Shown here in pieces: positions 1 through 7,806 of a DNA stretch of 40,628 nt (within the stretch, counting starts at the first letter, position 1; every line of letters begins with the position of its first letter). Source of the stretch: an uncultured bacterium (GTDB taxonomy: Bacteria; Verrucomicrobiota; Lentisphaeria; Oligosphaerales; Oligosphaeraceae); contig CACYQT010000068.1 in assembly GCA_902776645.1 (NCBI GenBank), positions 1-40,628 on the forward strand, given 5' to 3'. Below the pieces are notes generated by a model. The model searched no databases. It saw only the letters and a program-made list of their open reading frames with translations, and was not told where the DNA came from. The position numbers and the translations under genes are program-made.

Positions 1-706
1 CCTCGTCCTGCAAGCGGCTCAGCATCTTGTTCAAAAAAGGCGGTAGCAGCAGAAGGCCGAAAATGAACACGCCCGTCAGGAACAACCCCAACAGCCCCAA
101 CTGCTTGGCCAATTCTCCGGCCTGGAAGCGCCCCGTCATGCCGAGACCGGTCAGAATCGCCATGATGCCGATGGTCAGCACGTCTTCGCTGATGGTCGTC
201 CCGAAGATGACGGAGGCGAATTTCTCCTTGGAGCAGCCCATTTCGTCCAAACTCTTGGCCAGAAGCGTCGTGGACGAGTCGCAGATGACGCCGCCCAGGA
301 AGAGGCTTGGGATGGTGTCCCATCCAAGAATTTGCCGTCCAACGACATAGCCGATGAGAATCATCATGCCGAGATCATAGATGGCGGCCGGGAAGACGGT
401 CCGCCCGAGCTTTCGCAGCTTGCGGATGTTCAGCTCCAATCCAAGCGTGAACATCAGGAAGATGATGCCAAGATTGGCCAGCACGTTGATGCTTTCTTCG
501 TTGCTGATCAACAGGTTGTTGAAGAATTTCATCCGCATCAGCGAACCGGCGACGATGTAGCCGATGACTTTCGGCCAGCCCAGCAGATGGAACAGCGCGG
601 CGACGATTCCGGCCACCAGCATGACGGCGGCAAGATCCTGCACCAACGTCAGTTTCGTCAATTCGGCGGCCCCAGTCTCCGCCAGCATGATATTCAGCAT
701 ATTCAT
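1..706 (-). CDS. Kef-type cation/proton antiporter, N-terminal part (cut by window edge)
   Basis: The frame opens at the ATG at 704-706 and stays open for 235 codons to the window edge, so only the N-terminal part is seen. The translation is very hydrophobic with at least six likely membrane helices. It contains blocks typical of CPA2/KefB-type Na+/H+ or K+/H+ exchangers: GWPKVIGYIVAG near residue 40, LGIIFLMFTLGLEL near residue 72 and the helix-breaking FLGGVICDSSTTLLAK near residue 130. The family exchanges Na+ or K+ for H+ across the inner membrane. The missing part should hold the remaining helices and any TrkA/RCK domain. The start lies 15 bases after the stop of the upstream permease gene on the same strand, so the two are probably co-transcribed from the promoter at 1694-1722. 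No strong Shine-Dalgarno is visible. Ion specificity cannot be told. Confidence 0.85.
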   Translation of the reverse strand, partial: MNMLNIMLAETGAAELTKLTLVQDLAAVMLVAGIVAALFHLLGWPKVIGYIVAGSLMRMKFFNNLLISNEESINVLANLGIIFLMFTLGLELNIRKLRKLGRTVFPAAIYDLGMMILIGYVVGRQILGWDTIPSLFLGGVICDSSTTLLAKSLDEMGCSKEKFASVIFGTTISEDVLTIGIMAILTGLGMTGRFQAGELAKQLGLLGLFLTGVFIFGLLLLPPFLNKMLSRLQDE

Positions 707-721
707 TTGATTCTACCGTTT

Positions 722-1651
722 TCAAAGGCTCAGCCCGATGATTCCCGCGATGCAGCACAGCAATCCCGTGACGGATTTCCATGTGCATCGTTCACGCAGC
801 ACCAGCATGCTGTACAGCGAGAAGCCGGCGATGCAGCTCACGACCATGACCGGATAGGAGATGGCCCCGTAGCCAAGCCTGGCCATGCGGTCCATCCCGT
901 TGAACGTCAGATAAAGCGTGCCGAAGATGCCGATGGTCTTTTCGCCGAACGAAAACAACCAGAACCACGGCAGTCTGAAATTGCGTTTGATGTTCTCACG
1001 CAACGTCTTGAGGCCTCCACGGTGCAGCTGTCCGTAGATGGCCGACAGCAACGAGCCGATCGCCATGTACAGGCAGCGGTAGACGGCGTGCACGCCATGC
1101 CGGATCTCCTCCGAATAGCTTGGCTCGTTGTTGATGGTCTGCTGCAACCCGCAGATCATGAACGCCATGAACGACAGAAACAGCCATGATTTCCCTTCGG
1201 TTTTCACGGCGTTGTCCTGCCGGTCGCTGGACATGAGCATCAGGGCCACGAGAATCATGGCCATGCCGCAAATCCGCAACAGCGGCGCGGGGATGCCGTG
1301 AAACAGGACGCCGACGATGAACGGGATGACCGTTCCGGATTGCAAGATGCCCCATACCAGTCCGTTAGGGCCACGCTCCATGGCCCGCGCCATCGTTTCG
1401 TTCAGCAGATAGCCCGACGCACCGACGAGAAAATACATGATGAACGCATAAAGGACCGTTCTGCCGCCGACATCCAATGTCGGAAAGACTTTCAGAAGGA
1501 TCAGCAACACGCTGACAACGAGCGTCAGCACGCTGGACATCAACTGCATGAGCGACGAGTCGATGCCGTGCTTCTTGGCCCCGCCCATGACGACGCCCGT
1601 CAGCGTCCAGATCAGCCCGACCGAAATCAATATCAAAACGCCAATCAACAT
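722..1651 (-). CDS. DMT-superfamily (EamA-like) permease
   Basis: This is an integral membrane protein of about 309 residues with roughly ten hydrophobic segments arranged as two similar halves, as in the drug/metabolite transporter superfamily. The N-terminus (MLIGVLILISVGLIWTLTG) and the first-half motif GPNGLVWGILQSG suggest an EamA- or RhaT-like inner-membrane carrier. The substrate is unknown; a sugar or other small metabolite is only a guess. The frame can be extended upstream to a TTG at 1661-1663, four codons earlier. I prefer the ATG at 1649-1651, although neither has a strong ribosome site. It follows a good sigma70-type promoter (1694-1722) with a leader of about 35 bases and is the first gene of a two-gene unit with the antiporter. 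Confidence 0.85.
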   Translation of the reverse strand: MLIGVLILISVGLIWTLTGVVMGGAKKHGIDSSLMQLMSSVLTLVVSVLLILLKVFPTLDVGGRTVLYAFIMYFLVGASGYLLNETMARAMERGPNGLVWGILQSGTVIPFIVGVLFHGIPAPLLRICGMAMILVALMLMSSDRQDNAVKTEGKSWLFLSFMAFMICGLQQTINNEPSYSEEIRHGVHAVYRCLYMAIGSLLSAIYGQLHRGGLKTLRENIKRNFRLPWFWLFSFGEKTIGIFGTLYLTFNGMDRMARLGYGAISYPVMVVSCIAGFSLYSMLVLRERCTWKSVTGLLCCIAGIIGLSL

Positions 1652-1693
1652 ACCAACAGACAAAAGGGATCTTTCTCTCGCCCCTCCGCCGTT

Positions 1694-1722
1694 ATTATAT
1701 AATGTATATTCCCTTTCGTCAA
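1694..1722 (-). promoter_or_regulatory. sigma70-type promoter for the permease-antiporter unit
   Basis: Read on the minus strand, the -35 box TTGACG (1717-1722) and the -10 box TATAAT (1694-1699) are separated by 17 bases, which is the optimal spacing. Transcription should start near 1687, about 35 bases before the ATG of the permease gene. This is the best promoter match in the window. It is a sequence match only. Confidence 0.7.
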
Positions 1723-1748
1723 GCGCAATTGAAGGCGGGATTTATTGT

Positions 1749-1827
1749 GGTAGCGAGGCCGTCTCGGCCTTGACGGGGCTGCACAAAATATCTCGGCCTT
1801 GACAAGGGCGGGGACGCCCTCGCTACC
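1749..1827. repeat. 79-bp intergenic palindromic repeat with internal direct repeat
   Basis: The ends form a perfect 10-bp inverted repeat: GGTAGCGAGG at 1749-1758 and CCTCGCTACC at 1818-1827. Inside, TCTCGGCCTTGAC occurs twice (1762-1774 and 1791-1803). The element begins directly after the stop codon of the prepilin-type gene on the minus strand and ends before the permease promoter. It is GC-rich compared with the promoter next to it. It resembles REP/BIME-type intergenic elements; it could fold in RNA and act as a terminator or 3'-end stabiliser, but no U-tract follows. Confidence 0.7.
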
Positions 1828-1828
1828 C

Positions 1829-2605
1829 CTATTGATACGACAGCCCGTAGTTGTCTTCAAACGGAGGCGTGCCCTGCCGTGGCCCGAACGGATATTTCGT
1901 GTTGCCGGGGAAATACCACTGCACGCCGTCCGCCAGATCATGGCCGCCATTTGTCACGGCGACATGGATCTTCACATGGCCGACATGACCGTCCGCATAG
2001 GCGGCGTTGACCTTCCCGTCATGTCGGAAGGCAAACTCCTTCAACGAGTTCTGAAGGTTGTACGACTGATTTCCCGCTTTGGCCGTGCTGATGATCGGAC
2101 CGTTGATTTCGCTGCCATCCGGCTTCTGGTAATCCGTCCATTGCACACGTCTGCTCGGTTCCTGATTGACGACGGCGGACTGGTGCTGCCAGAAGGAGGC
2201 CGTCCCGCCTGTGATGGGGCTGGCCGAATCGCTCAAATTGACCGTTCCGCCGATCGTGACTTTGATGGTCTTGCCGTCGTAGGAGAATTTGCCGGTCCGC
2301 CCAAGCGAATCCGTTCCTCCGTCTTGCGGACATCTGGCAAGTTTTTCACTAAGCGTCGTGTAGCCCTCGATATAGGTCGTGAAGCCTTTGTCCGGCAGGA
2401 GGCATGTGCGGACATCTGGAAAGAATCCGCCGTTGTCGTCCGTATAGAGCATGGAGGCGACGCCGTACTGCTTCATGAGCGACTTGCAGCTGATCTCCGT
2501 GGCCTTTCCGCGCGCCTTGAACAAGGCCGGCATGAGCATCGCCGCCAAGATGGCGATGATGGCGATGACGACCAATAATTCTATGAGCGTGAACGACTTG
2601 CGCAT
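1829..2605 (-). CDS. prepilin-type cleavage/methylation protein with H-X9-DG motif
   Basis: A 258-residue pseudopilin-like protein. The N-terminus has the type IV pilin signature: the leader MRKS, then [20 protein letters not shown], with the conserved Glu at position 5 of the mature part. The residue before the cleavage site is Ser, not the usual Gly. The C-terminal half contains [12 protein letters not shown], an exact H-X9-DG motif. This motif is typical of the large family of single-pilin-domain proteins expanded in Lentisphaerota and Planctomycetota (DUF1559-like). Such proteins are exported through a prepilin peptidase pathway, but their role is not established. The gene starts 10 bases after the stop of the Gfo/Idh/MocA gene, so the two are probably co-transcribed. 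No other pilus or type II secretion gene is nearby. Confidence 0.9.
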   Translation of the reverse strand: MRKSFTLIELLVVIAIIAILAAMLMPALFKARGKATEISCKSLMKQYGVASMLYTDDNGGFFPDVRTCLLPDKGFTTYIEGYTTLSEKLARCPQDGGTDSLGRTGKFSYDGKTIKVTIGGTVNLSDSASPITGGTASFWQHQSAVVNQEPSRRVQWTDYQKPDGSEINGPIISTAKAGNQSYNLQNSLKEFAFRHDGKVNAAYADGHVGHVKIHVAVTNGGHDLADGVQWYFPGNTKYPFGPRQGTPPFEDNYGLSYQ

Positions 2606-2615
2606 GATTTATCCG

Positions 2616-4127
2616 TTATTGCTTCAGCAGGAAATCCTTCAAGAAATTGTCGAATGCGTCCATGTCCTCCAGACGATCCGCTTCGCAGAGGATGAGCTTC
2701 TCCTTGATGGCGACACCGCCGGGCGACGTCGGATAGGCGTCATGGATGGAACGCAGCTTGTCGAACGCCGCCTTGGCCTGCGGCAGCTTGCTCCGCAGTT
2801 CCTTCACGAGATTGATCGTGTTGATGCGTTCCGCCTGACGCGTCACGTCAAAGACTTTCATGGCGTCCAGCGTTGAGCGCATGAGCGTGATGAACGGCTG
2901 CGCCGCGCTGTAATATTCACAGAAATGGCTGGTTATGTCTAAATCTTGGTCATCGGGGAAGATACGGTCCGGATCGACATGCTTCTGGATCCAGTTGTCG
3001 TTGCGATAACGGTCGCGGACTTCCTTCTTGCGGAAGTCCGGAATCTCCATCGGCTGGCCTTCCGCGACGGCGCTTCGCAAGGCCTGGATGCCCGCCAGCG
3101 TCACGTCGGATGCCGCATAGATGTTCCATGGTGCTTTTTCACCCGTAAGAATCTCCCGCGCAAAATAATACAGTTCCCAGAAATCGCCGCCGCCATGGCC
3201 TGCGCGTTCCGCGACGGAACCAAGATCCGGCCAGTCCGGATTGACGTTGATGCCGTGGAAACTGCCCTGCGCGCCGACCTTCAGCTTCAGTTCCGGATAC
3301 GTCTCCGCCGCCGCGCGCGTTCCAAAAAGCCGCTGGTTGTGGCTGTCCGCGGACGTGCCGCCCATCAGATTGCGCACGATTCCGCCATTGCTCATGTAGA
3401 TCAGCGACGGACACATGGCGCCCAAATTCGGCATGACGCCGTCGATCTTGCGGCCCTGCCCGTGGACAGTCCCTTCGTAGAGGACATCCGTCGGAAACGC
3501 GACGACCTTTTCCGGCCGCAGCCCCGTGATGACCATGACCGGCCCGAGCGAATGGGTGCAATAATAATGGTAGCTGATCCAGCCGCGCCAATGGTGCAGG
3601 CGGTTGCCGGGCAGCGTATCTTGCGTATTCAGACAGGGATGCGTCCCGCCATGGACGTATTCGTATTCCGCATATTCCAGTTCGCCGAAGAAGCCTTCCT
3701 TGTACAGTTTCGCCAGATACATGTTGGCCTTCGTGAACGGATAGTTCTCCGCGAGATTATACACAAGTCCTGATTTTTCAACGGCTTCGACGACTTCCAC
3801 GCCTTCCGCGGGCGTGAGGAAACTCGTCACTTCGCACATGACATGCTTGCCGGCCGCCAACGCCTTCAGCGTGCAGCGCGCATGGTCCGGAAAATACGTC
3901 GCGATCAAGACGGCGTCCATGTCCATCGCCAAAAAGTCGTCTTCGCTTTCCGTGATGGCCGCCTCCGGACAGATTTTCTTGAAGTTCGTCCGCATGAAAG
4001 GGCTGATGTCGCAACCCGCCACGACGTCTATGCCCAATGCGCGCGCCGAATCGATGAACGACGAACCGCGTCCAAGTCCCCAGATACCAAGCTTCAAGCG
4101 TTTTCCGCCAAATAATTCGTTTTCCAT
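2616..4127 (-). CDS. Gfo/Idh/MocA family oxidoreductase (cytoplasmic, lacks the EKP lysine)
   Basis: A 503-residue protein with an N-terminal Rossmann fold (GIWGLGRGSS at residues 14-23, then Asp40 after beta-2) and the substrate-binding second domain typical of Gfo/Idh/MocA NAD(P)-dependent sugar dehydrogenases. No signal peptide is present, so it should act in the cytoplasm. Where most members have Glu-Lys-Pro, this protein reads Glu99-Val-Thr (MCEVTSF). The lysine that normally assists hydride transfer is therefore absent, which suggests a different chemistry (some family branches are glycosidases or lyases) or a non-catalytic role. The last 100 residues are rich in charged helices. The start is supported by AAGAAGG six bases upstream of the ATG. 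It is the first gene of a pair with the prepilin-type gene. The substrate is unknown. Confidence 0.88.
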   Translation of the reverse strand: MENELFGGKRLKLGIWGLGRGSSFIDSARALGIDVVAGCDISPFMRTNFKKICPEAAITESEDDFLAMDMDAVLIATYFPDHARCTLKALAAGKHVMCEVTSFLTPAEGVEVVEAVEKSGLVYNLAENYPFTKANMYLAKLYKEGFFGELEYAEYEYVHGGTHPCLNTQDTLPGNRLHHWRGWISYHYYCTHSLGPVMVITGLRPEKVVAFPTDVLYEGTVHGQGRKIDGVMPNLGAMCPSLIYMSNGGIVRNLMGGTSADSHNQRLFGTRAAAETYPELKLKVGAQGSFHGINVNPDWPDLGSVAERAGHGGGDFWELYYFAREILTGEKAPWNIYAASDVTLAGIQALRSAVAEGQPMEIPDFRKKEVRDRYRNDNWIQKHVDPDRIFPDDQDLDITSHFCEYYSAAQPFITLMRSTLDAMKVFDVTRQAERINTINLVKELRSKLPQAKAAFDKLRSIHDAYPTSPGGVAIKEKLILCEADRLEDMDAFDNFLKDFLLKQ

Positions 4128-4278
4128 TGTAGCCTTCTTTTCCAGCTTATTTCAACGATGATTCTTCAAACATTACCATAATATAGTAAGCGACATTGCA
4201 TGGATTTCAAATCATGGCAATTGATTTTTATGGAAAATGTGTTTCCATTCCGCCTTGAACTTTTGTTCTTTCATCCAA

Positions 4279-4283
4279 TGAGG
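4279..4283 (+). promoter_or_regulatory. ribosome binding site supporting start at 4291
   Basis: TGAGG lies seven bases before the ATG at 4291. This favours the long start of the 1150-residue protein over the internal ATGs at 4330 and 4336, which would give a more standard signal peptide but have no visible Shine-Dalgarno. Confidence 0.5.
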
Positions 4284-4290
4284 CTAAATT

Positions 4291-7200
4291 ATGGCAAACA
4301 ATACGATATATGATGCACACGCCTGCCCTATGACCATGCGAAACATCCAACTATTGACCATCGCCGCCATGACCATGCTTGCCGCAAATGCCTCCGTGCC
4401 ACGTATTTCCATTCCCTTCACGGACAGTCCGCCGACATTGGAAGACGTCGTGGAGCAGAAGGTCTGGCAAAAAGCCGCCGTCGTAAGGCGTTTGTTTCCA
4501 AAAGGAAGCTCCGCCATCCCGTCGCAGCAGACGGAATTCCGTCTGCTTTATGATCATGACAATCTGTATGTGATGGCGCGATGCTTTGAAACGCAGGCGG
4601 GCTATCCAGAAGCGTTTAGCAAGCCTGGCGATGAGATGATGGCCAACAACGACGATGCCGTGCAAGTTGTTCTCGGCGTTGCGAATCCGAAACTTAAAAC
4701 GCGTGAAACCATCAATATGGGCGGTTATGAAGGCGCCATGGGCACGGAAGTCGCGAAGGCGGATGACTATTATCAGTTCACCGTCAATGTCTGGAATGCG
4801 CGTCAACGGACATACAATGAATTTCCGCTTGAAGAGGCGGCTTTTGATTCCGTCACGACAAATATTCCGCATAAAGAATGGCAAGTTTTCATGCGCATCC
4901 CGTTCAGTTCCTGTGGGTTGAAGCCAAAGAGCAGCCTTCGCATCTACGGCAATCTGTTCCGTTTCCGTCCGCCGGAGATGCTCGGCTGGCATCTGCCGGG
5001 CTTCGGCGGCTACGTTCCCATGCCGTTCGGCGAATTCGAATTCCTGCCGGAAGGCCAGAAAGGCTCCGTGGAGGATTTTCCACAGAAAACCGTTCCTGTT
5101 GCGCAGGAAGAGGTTAAGCCAAAATGCACGGCGATGTTCCATTACGGACCGCTCTCCGGCGTCATCGCGGCGGAAATCCACAAGGAAGGAATCGACGGGC
5201 CGTTGACCGCCACGATGGAAGTCACGGATTTTCCAACGCAAGTCGTTCCGTTGGAGTTCAGTGCGAATGGAAAGGCGTTCGTCTATCAGGACTTCGATCC
5301 GAAGGTTCAGAAGCTTCAGAAGCTTCGTGAAGCACGTGTCGTCGTGAAAAACGAGGCGGGCAATATTTTGGCGGAGGCGTCCCGTTCCTGCGAACCGGTC
5401 GACGTTCCGGAATGGCTTGGAACGGACGCGGGAGCGGATTACATCGACAAGAAGATTCCCGCCCCATGGAAGCAGCCGACGGTTGACGAGCAGGCCGTCA
5501 CATTGCTTGACAAGTCATTGCAATTCAATGGCAACGCATTGCCTGCGCAAGTCACGTTCACAAAAGACGGCTCACATCTTTTCAGGCGTGAACCAGCCGT
5601 CGACTATGTCCGTGACGGCCAATTTTATACTTTTACAGGAAGTTCGGCGGATGTCCGTCTGGACGGCATCCAGGCCCGCGTTGCAGGATCGCAGACTTCC
5701 GGCGGCGGCTTGCGTCTTGACGCCAGATGCCATGTCGATTACGATGGTTTCATGGATTGCAAAATCGCCATATCAGGCGAAAATCTGGAAGGTATTTCGA
5801 ATTTGCGAATTAGCTTTCCTTTGGCGGAAGGTGTTGCCAAGTATATACTTCCAGACTTGACATGCCAAAGCGCGGCCAAATTGACAGGCGGCGGATACTG
5901 CGGCCATAGCGGCATCGTATGGGTCGGCAACGAAGAAAAAGGCCTGTGCTTCAGCTATGACGATTCACCGTTCCGTGGCAAGAAGATCCGTCATCATATC
6001 GAAATTCGCAAACATCAATTGGGAGACTCGCTTGTCTTGAATCTTGTCGATGCTGAAGGCCAGCTGAAAGACGGCAACGCCCTATTCCGTTTCTTCCTGC
6101 TGCCGACGCCCAGCAAGCCCTATCCCCCCCATCCCGTCCGTTCGCGCTACACATGGTTGTGGGAAAATTGGAGCCGTTTCCATGGCTATCCTGATTTGAC
6201 GAAAATCGACGATGTGAAACAACAGGTGCAAGAGCTTGCAAATCAAGGAAAAGCGTTGACTCTTTACTGTTGCCAGGGGCTTCAGCAGGACACGCCGGAA
6301 ATGCAAGCCTATCGCGCGGATTTTGAAATGCTTCCGAAATGGCGCTACTACCATTTCAATGGGCAGGACTGTTTCGCCACTTGCAAACGCGGCCCGGAAG
6401 GCGATTTGCAGCTCCACAACTACCGCAAACTGATTCAGGAAACAGGCATATCCGGCATCGTAAGTGACGGATTGACCGTTAATTGGATCGATTCCAACCC
6501 GCTCCACCATAGTTGCGGCCGCCCCTATAGACTCACATTGGATGACGACACGCCCAGCCGCACTATCCTCACACGGCGTTTTCTCAAACGGATGCGCGGC
6601 CTGTTCAACGACACGGGGCGGCCTTTCTGCATCGTCGCCCATACGGGAGGAGGCATCGATCCGATGACGTTAAGCTTTGCGGATGCGTATTTTGAAGGCG
6701 AACAGCTTACCCGCTACCGCCGTGGCTACAATCCAAGCCAGGCCATGTTCACGGTCGGTTATTCAGGCCTTCCATGGGGCTGGCGGGCCATTTACTGGGG
6801 GAAGCAAATCCACAACTACAATGGAATTGCGTCGGCCGTCTGCTATTCGTTGCTGTTCAACAGCGAATACATGATCAATCCCAACACGGAACCGATTGAT
6901 TTCGATGTAAAACTGCTGGAGGAATACAGCGGTCCGGAAGCGGAATTCCATCCATTCTGGAAAAAGCACACGGCCATTGATTTCCAGTCCGACAGCTGTC
7001 TGGCCTCCCTATACCTTAATAAAGAAAAGGCCATGCTCGTCGTCAGCAATCTGACCATTTCTGAAAAAGCCTACAGCGTCAATCTGGCCAAGCTGTTTGA
7101 CGGCAAGCAGTTGCATGCGAAAGACGCCTTGCTGGACAAAATCGTCAATTTGCAGGACGGCTCGCTTTTGGAAAAACTGCCGCCGTTCAGCTGCCGCATC

Positions 7201-7743
7201 CTGTTGCTCCGCACAACGCCATGGGAAATAGCCCCGCAAACAGCACCACCGTTTACCAACCCATTTGAAATCAATGGTTTCCAAGCGGATGACTGGAAGA
7301 CGCAACGAGATGTCACGTTCAACGACGGCCAATTGGTCATGCAAGGCGATGTCCAGAAACCGGCGGAAATCGTTTTGAAACGAACCATCGGGCGGAATCT
7401 ACGATTCTCCATGAACGTCAAGCTCTGCGACCGTTTCAAGCTGACGTTCGGCCCATGCAATCTGACCATCGGCGGCGGCTGGCCGGGCTACGGCTGGATG
7501 GTCACAGGGCCGTCCGATCCATATGGCCGCGGATGGGTCTACCAGGCCGTGCCACGACGGCCAAACGACTTCGCAAACTTCACGTTTGACTTGACAAACG
7601 GCGTGCTGAATGTCTATTATGACGGTCAATGCGTCGTCAGTGACCTCCCGTTCATCCTGCCGCCTTCCGGAAACGCGTTCAAGCTTTTCGTATGGCACAC
7701 GGATCGGCTGGAGGCCAAAGACTTGCGCATGAGAAGCGAATGA
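4291..7743 (+). CDS. secreted multidomain protein: CBM9-like domain, glycosidase-like barrel, C-terminal beta domain
   Basis: A 1150-residue protein with a hydrophobic N-terminus (QLLTIAAMTMLAANA at about residues 20-34) that should be a signal peptide. Residues of about 40-255 look like a CBM9-like carbohydrate-binding fold (DHDNLYVMARCFE, then NDDAVQVVLG and IPFSSCGLK). A beta-sandwich region follows to about 600. Residues 600-960 resemble the catalytic region of GH123/DUF6067-type proteins (FFLLPTPSKPYP, then the barrel-like TWLWENWSRFHGYPD and GISGIVSDGLTVNWID). The last 150 residues form a concanavalin-like beta domain. The family match is by pattern and is uncertain; a glycosidase acting on a secreted or host-derived glycan is the best guess. 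It opens the plus-strand glycan cluster and is 63 bases from the lyase gene. The start could instead be 4330 or 4336. Confidence 0.72.
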   Translation: MANNTIYDAHACPMTMRNIQLLTIAAMTMLAANASVPRISIPFTDSPPTLEDVVEQKVWQKAAVVRRLFPKGSSAIPSQQTEFRLLYDHDNLYVMARCFETQAGYPEAFSKPGDEMMANNDDAVQVVLGVANPKLKTRETINMGGYEGAMGTEVAKADDYYQFTVNVWNARQRTYNEFPLEEAAFDSVTTNIPHKEWQVFMRIPFSSCGLKPKSSLRIYGNLFRFRPPEMLGWHLPGFGGYVPMPFGEFEFLPEGQKGSVEDFPQKTVPVAQEEVKPKCTAMFHYGPLSGVIAAEIHKEGIDGPLTATMEVTDFPTQVVPLEFSANGKAFVYQDFDPKVQKLQKLREARVVVKNEAGNILAEASRSCEPVDVPEWLGTDAGADYIDKKIPAPWKQPTVDEQAVTLLDKSLQFNGNALPAQVTFTKDGSHLFRREPAVDYVRDGQFYTFTGSSADVRLDGIQARVAGSQTSGGGLRLDARCHVDYDGFMDCKIAISGENLEGISNLRISFPLAEGVAKYILPDLTCQSAAKLTGGGYCGHSGIVWVGNEEKGLCFSYDDSPFRGKKIRHHIEIRKHQLGDSLVLNLVDAEGQLKDGNALFRFFLLPTPSKPYPPHPVRSRYTWLWENWSRFHGYPDLTKIDDVKQQVQELANQGKALTLYCCQGLQQDTPEMQAYRADFEMLPKWRYYHFNGQDCFATCKRGPEGDLQLHNYRKLIQETGISGIVSDGLTVNWIDSNPLHHSCGRPYRLTLDDDTPSRTILTRRFLKRMRGLFNDTGRPFCIVAHTGGGIDPMTLSFADAYFEGEQLTRYRRGYNPSQAMFTVGYSGLPWGWRAIYWGKQIHNYNGIASAVCYSLLFNSEYMINPNTEPIDFDVKLLEEYSGPEAEFHPFWKKHTAIDFQSDSCLASLYLNKEKAMLVVSNLTISEKAYSVNLAKLFDGKQLHAKDALLDKIVNLQDGSLLEKLPPFSCRILLLRTTPWEIAPQTAPPFTNPFEINGFQADDWKTQRDVTFNDGQLVMQGDVQKPAEIVLKRTIGRNLRFSMNVKLCDRFKLTFGPCNLTIGGGWPGYGWMVTGPSDPYGRGWVYQAVPRRPNDFANFTFDLTNGVLNVYYDGQCVVSDLPFILPPSGNAFKLFVWHTDRLEAKDLRMRSE

Positions 7744-7756
7744 ACGACGCCAAATC

Positions 7757-7792
7757 GTCGCTTTAGTCCCTTTCGTCCCTTTCGTCCCTTTA
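7757..7792 (+). repeat. 9-bp tandem array (GTCCCTTTY), four units
   Basis: Four adjoining 9-bp units: GTCGCTTTA, GTCCCTTTC, GTCCCTTTC and GTCCCTTTA. The array fills most of the 63-base gap between two plus-strand genes and ends 14 bases before the next start codon. The same unit is found at 10058-10092, 31492-31518, 32793-32819 and (inverted) 36238-36290. Confidence 0.85.
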
Positions 7793-7806
7793 CTACTATT
7801 AATCTT

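Noticed and set aside
332..1189. 285-codon plus-strand frame over the antiporter and permease
   Set aside because: It is antisense to two membrane proteins and is rich in His/Gln/Asp as a mirror of hydrophobic codons.
1799..2578. 259-codon plus-strand frame opposite the prepilin-type gene
   Set aside because: The minus frame has the pilin signature and H-X9-DG; the plus frame starts inside a repeat and has no domain.
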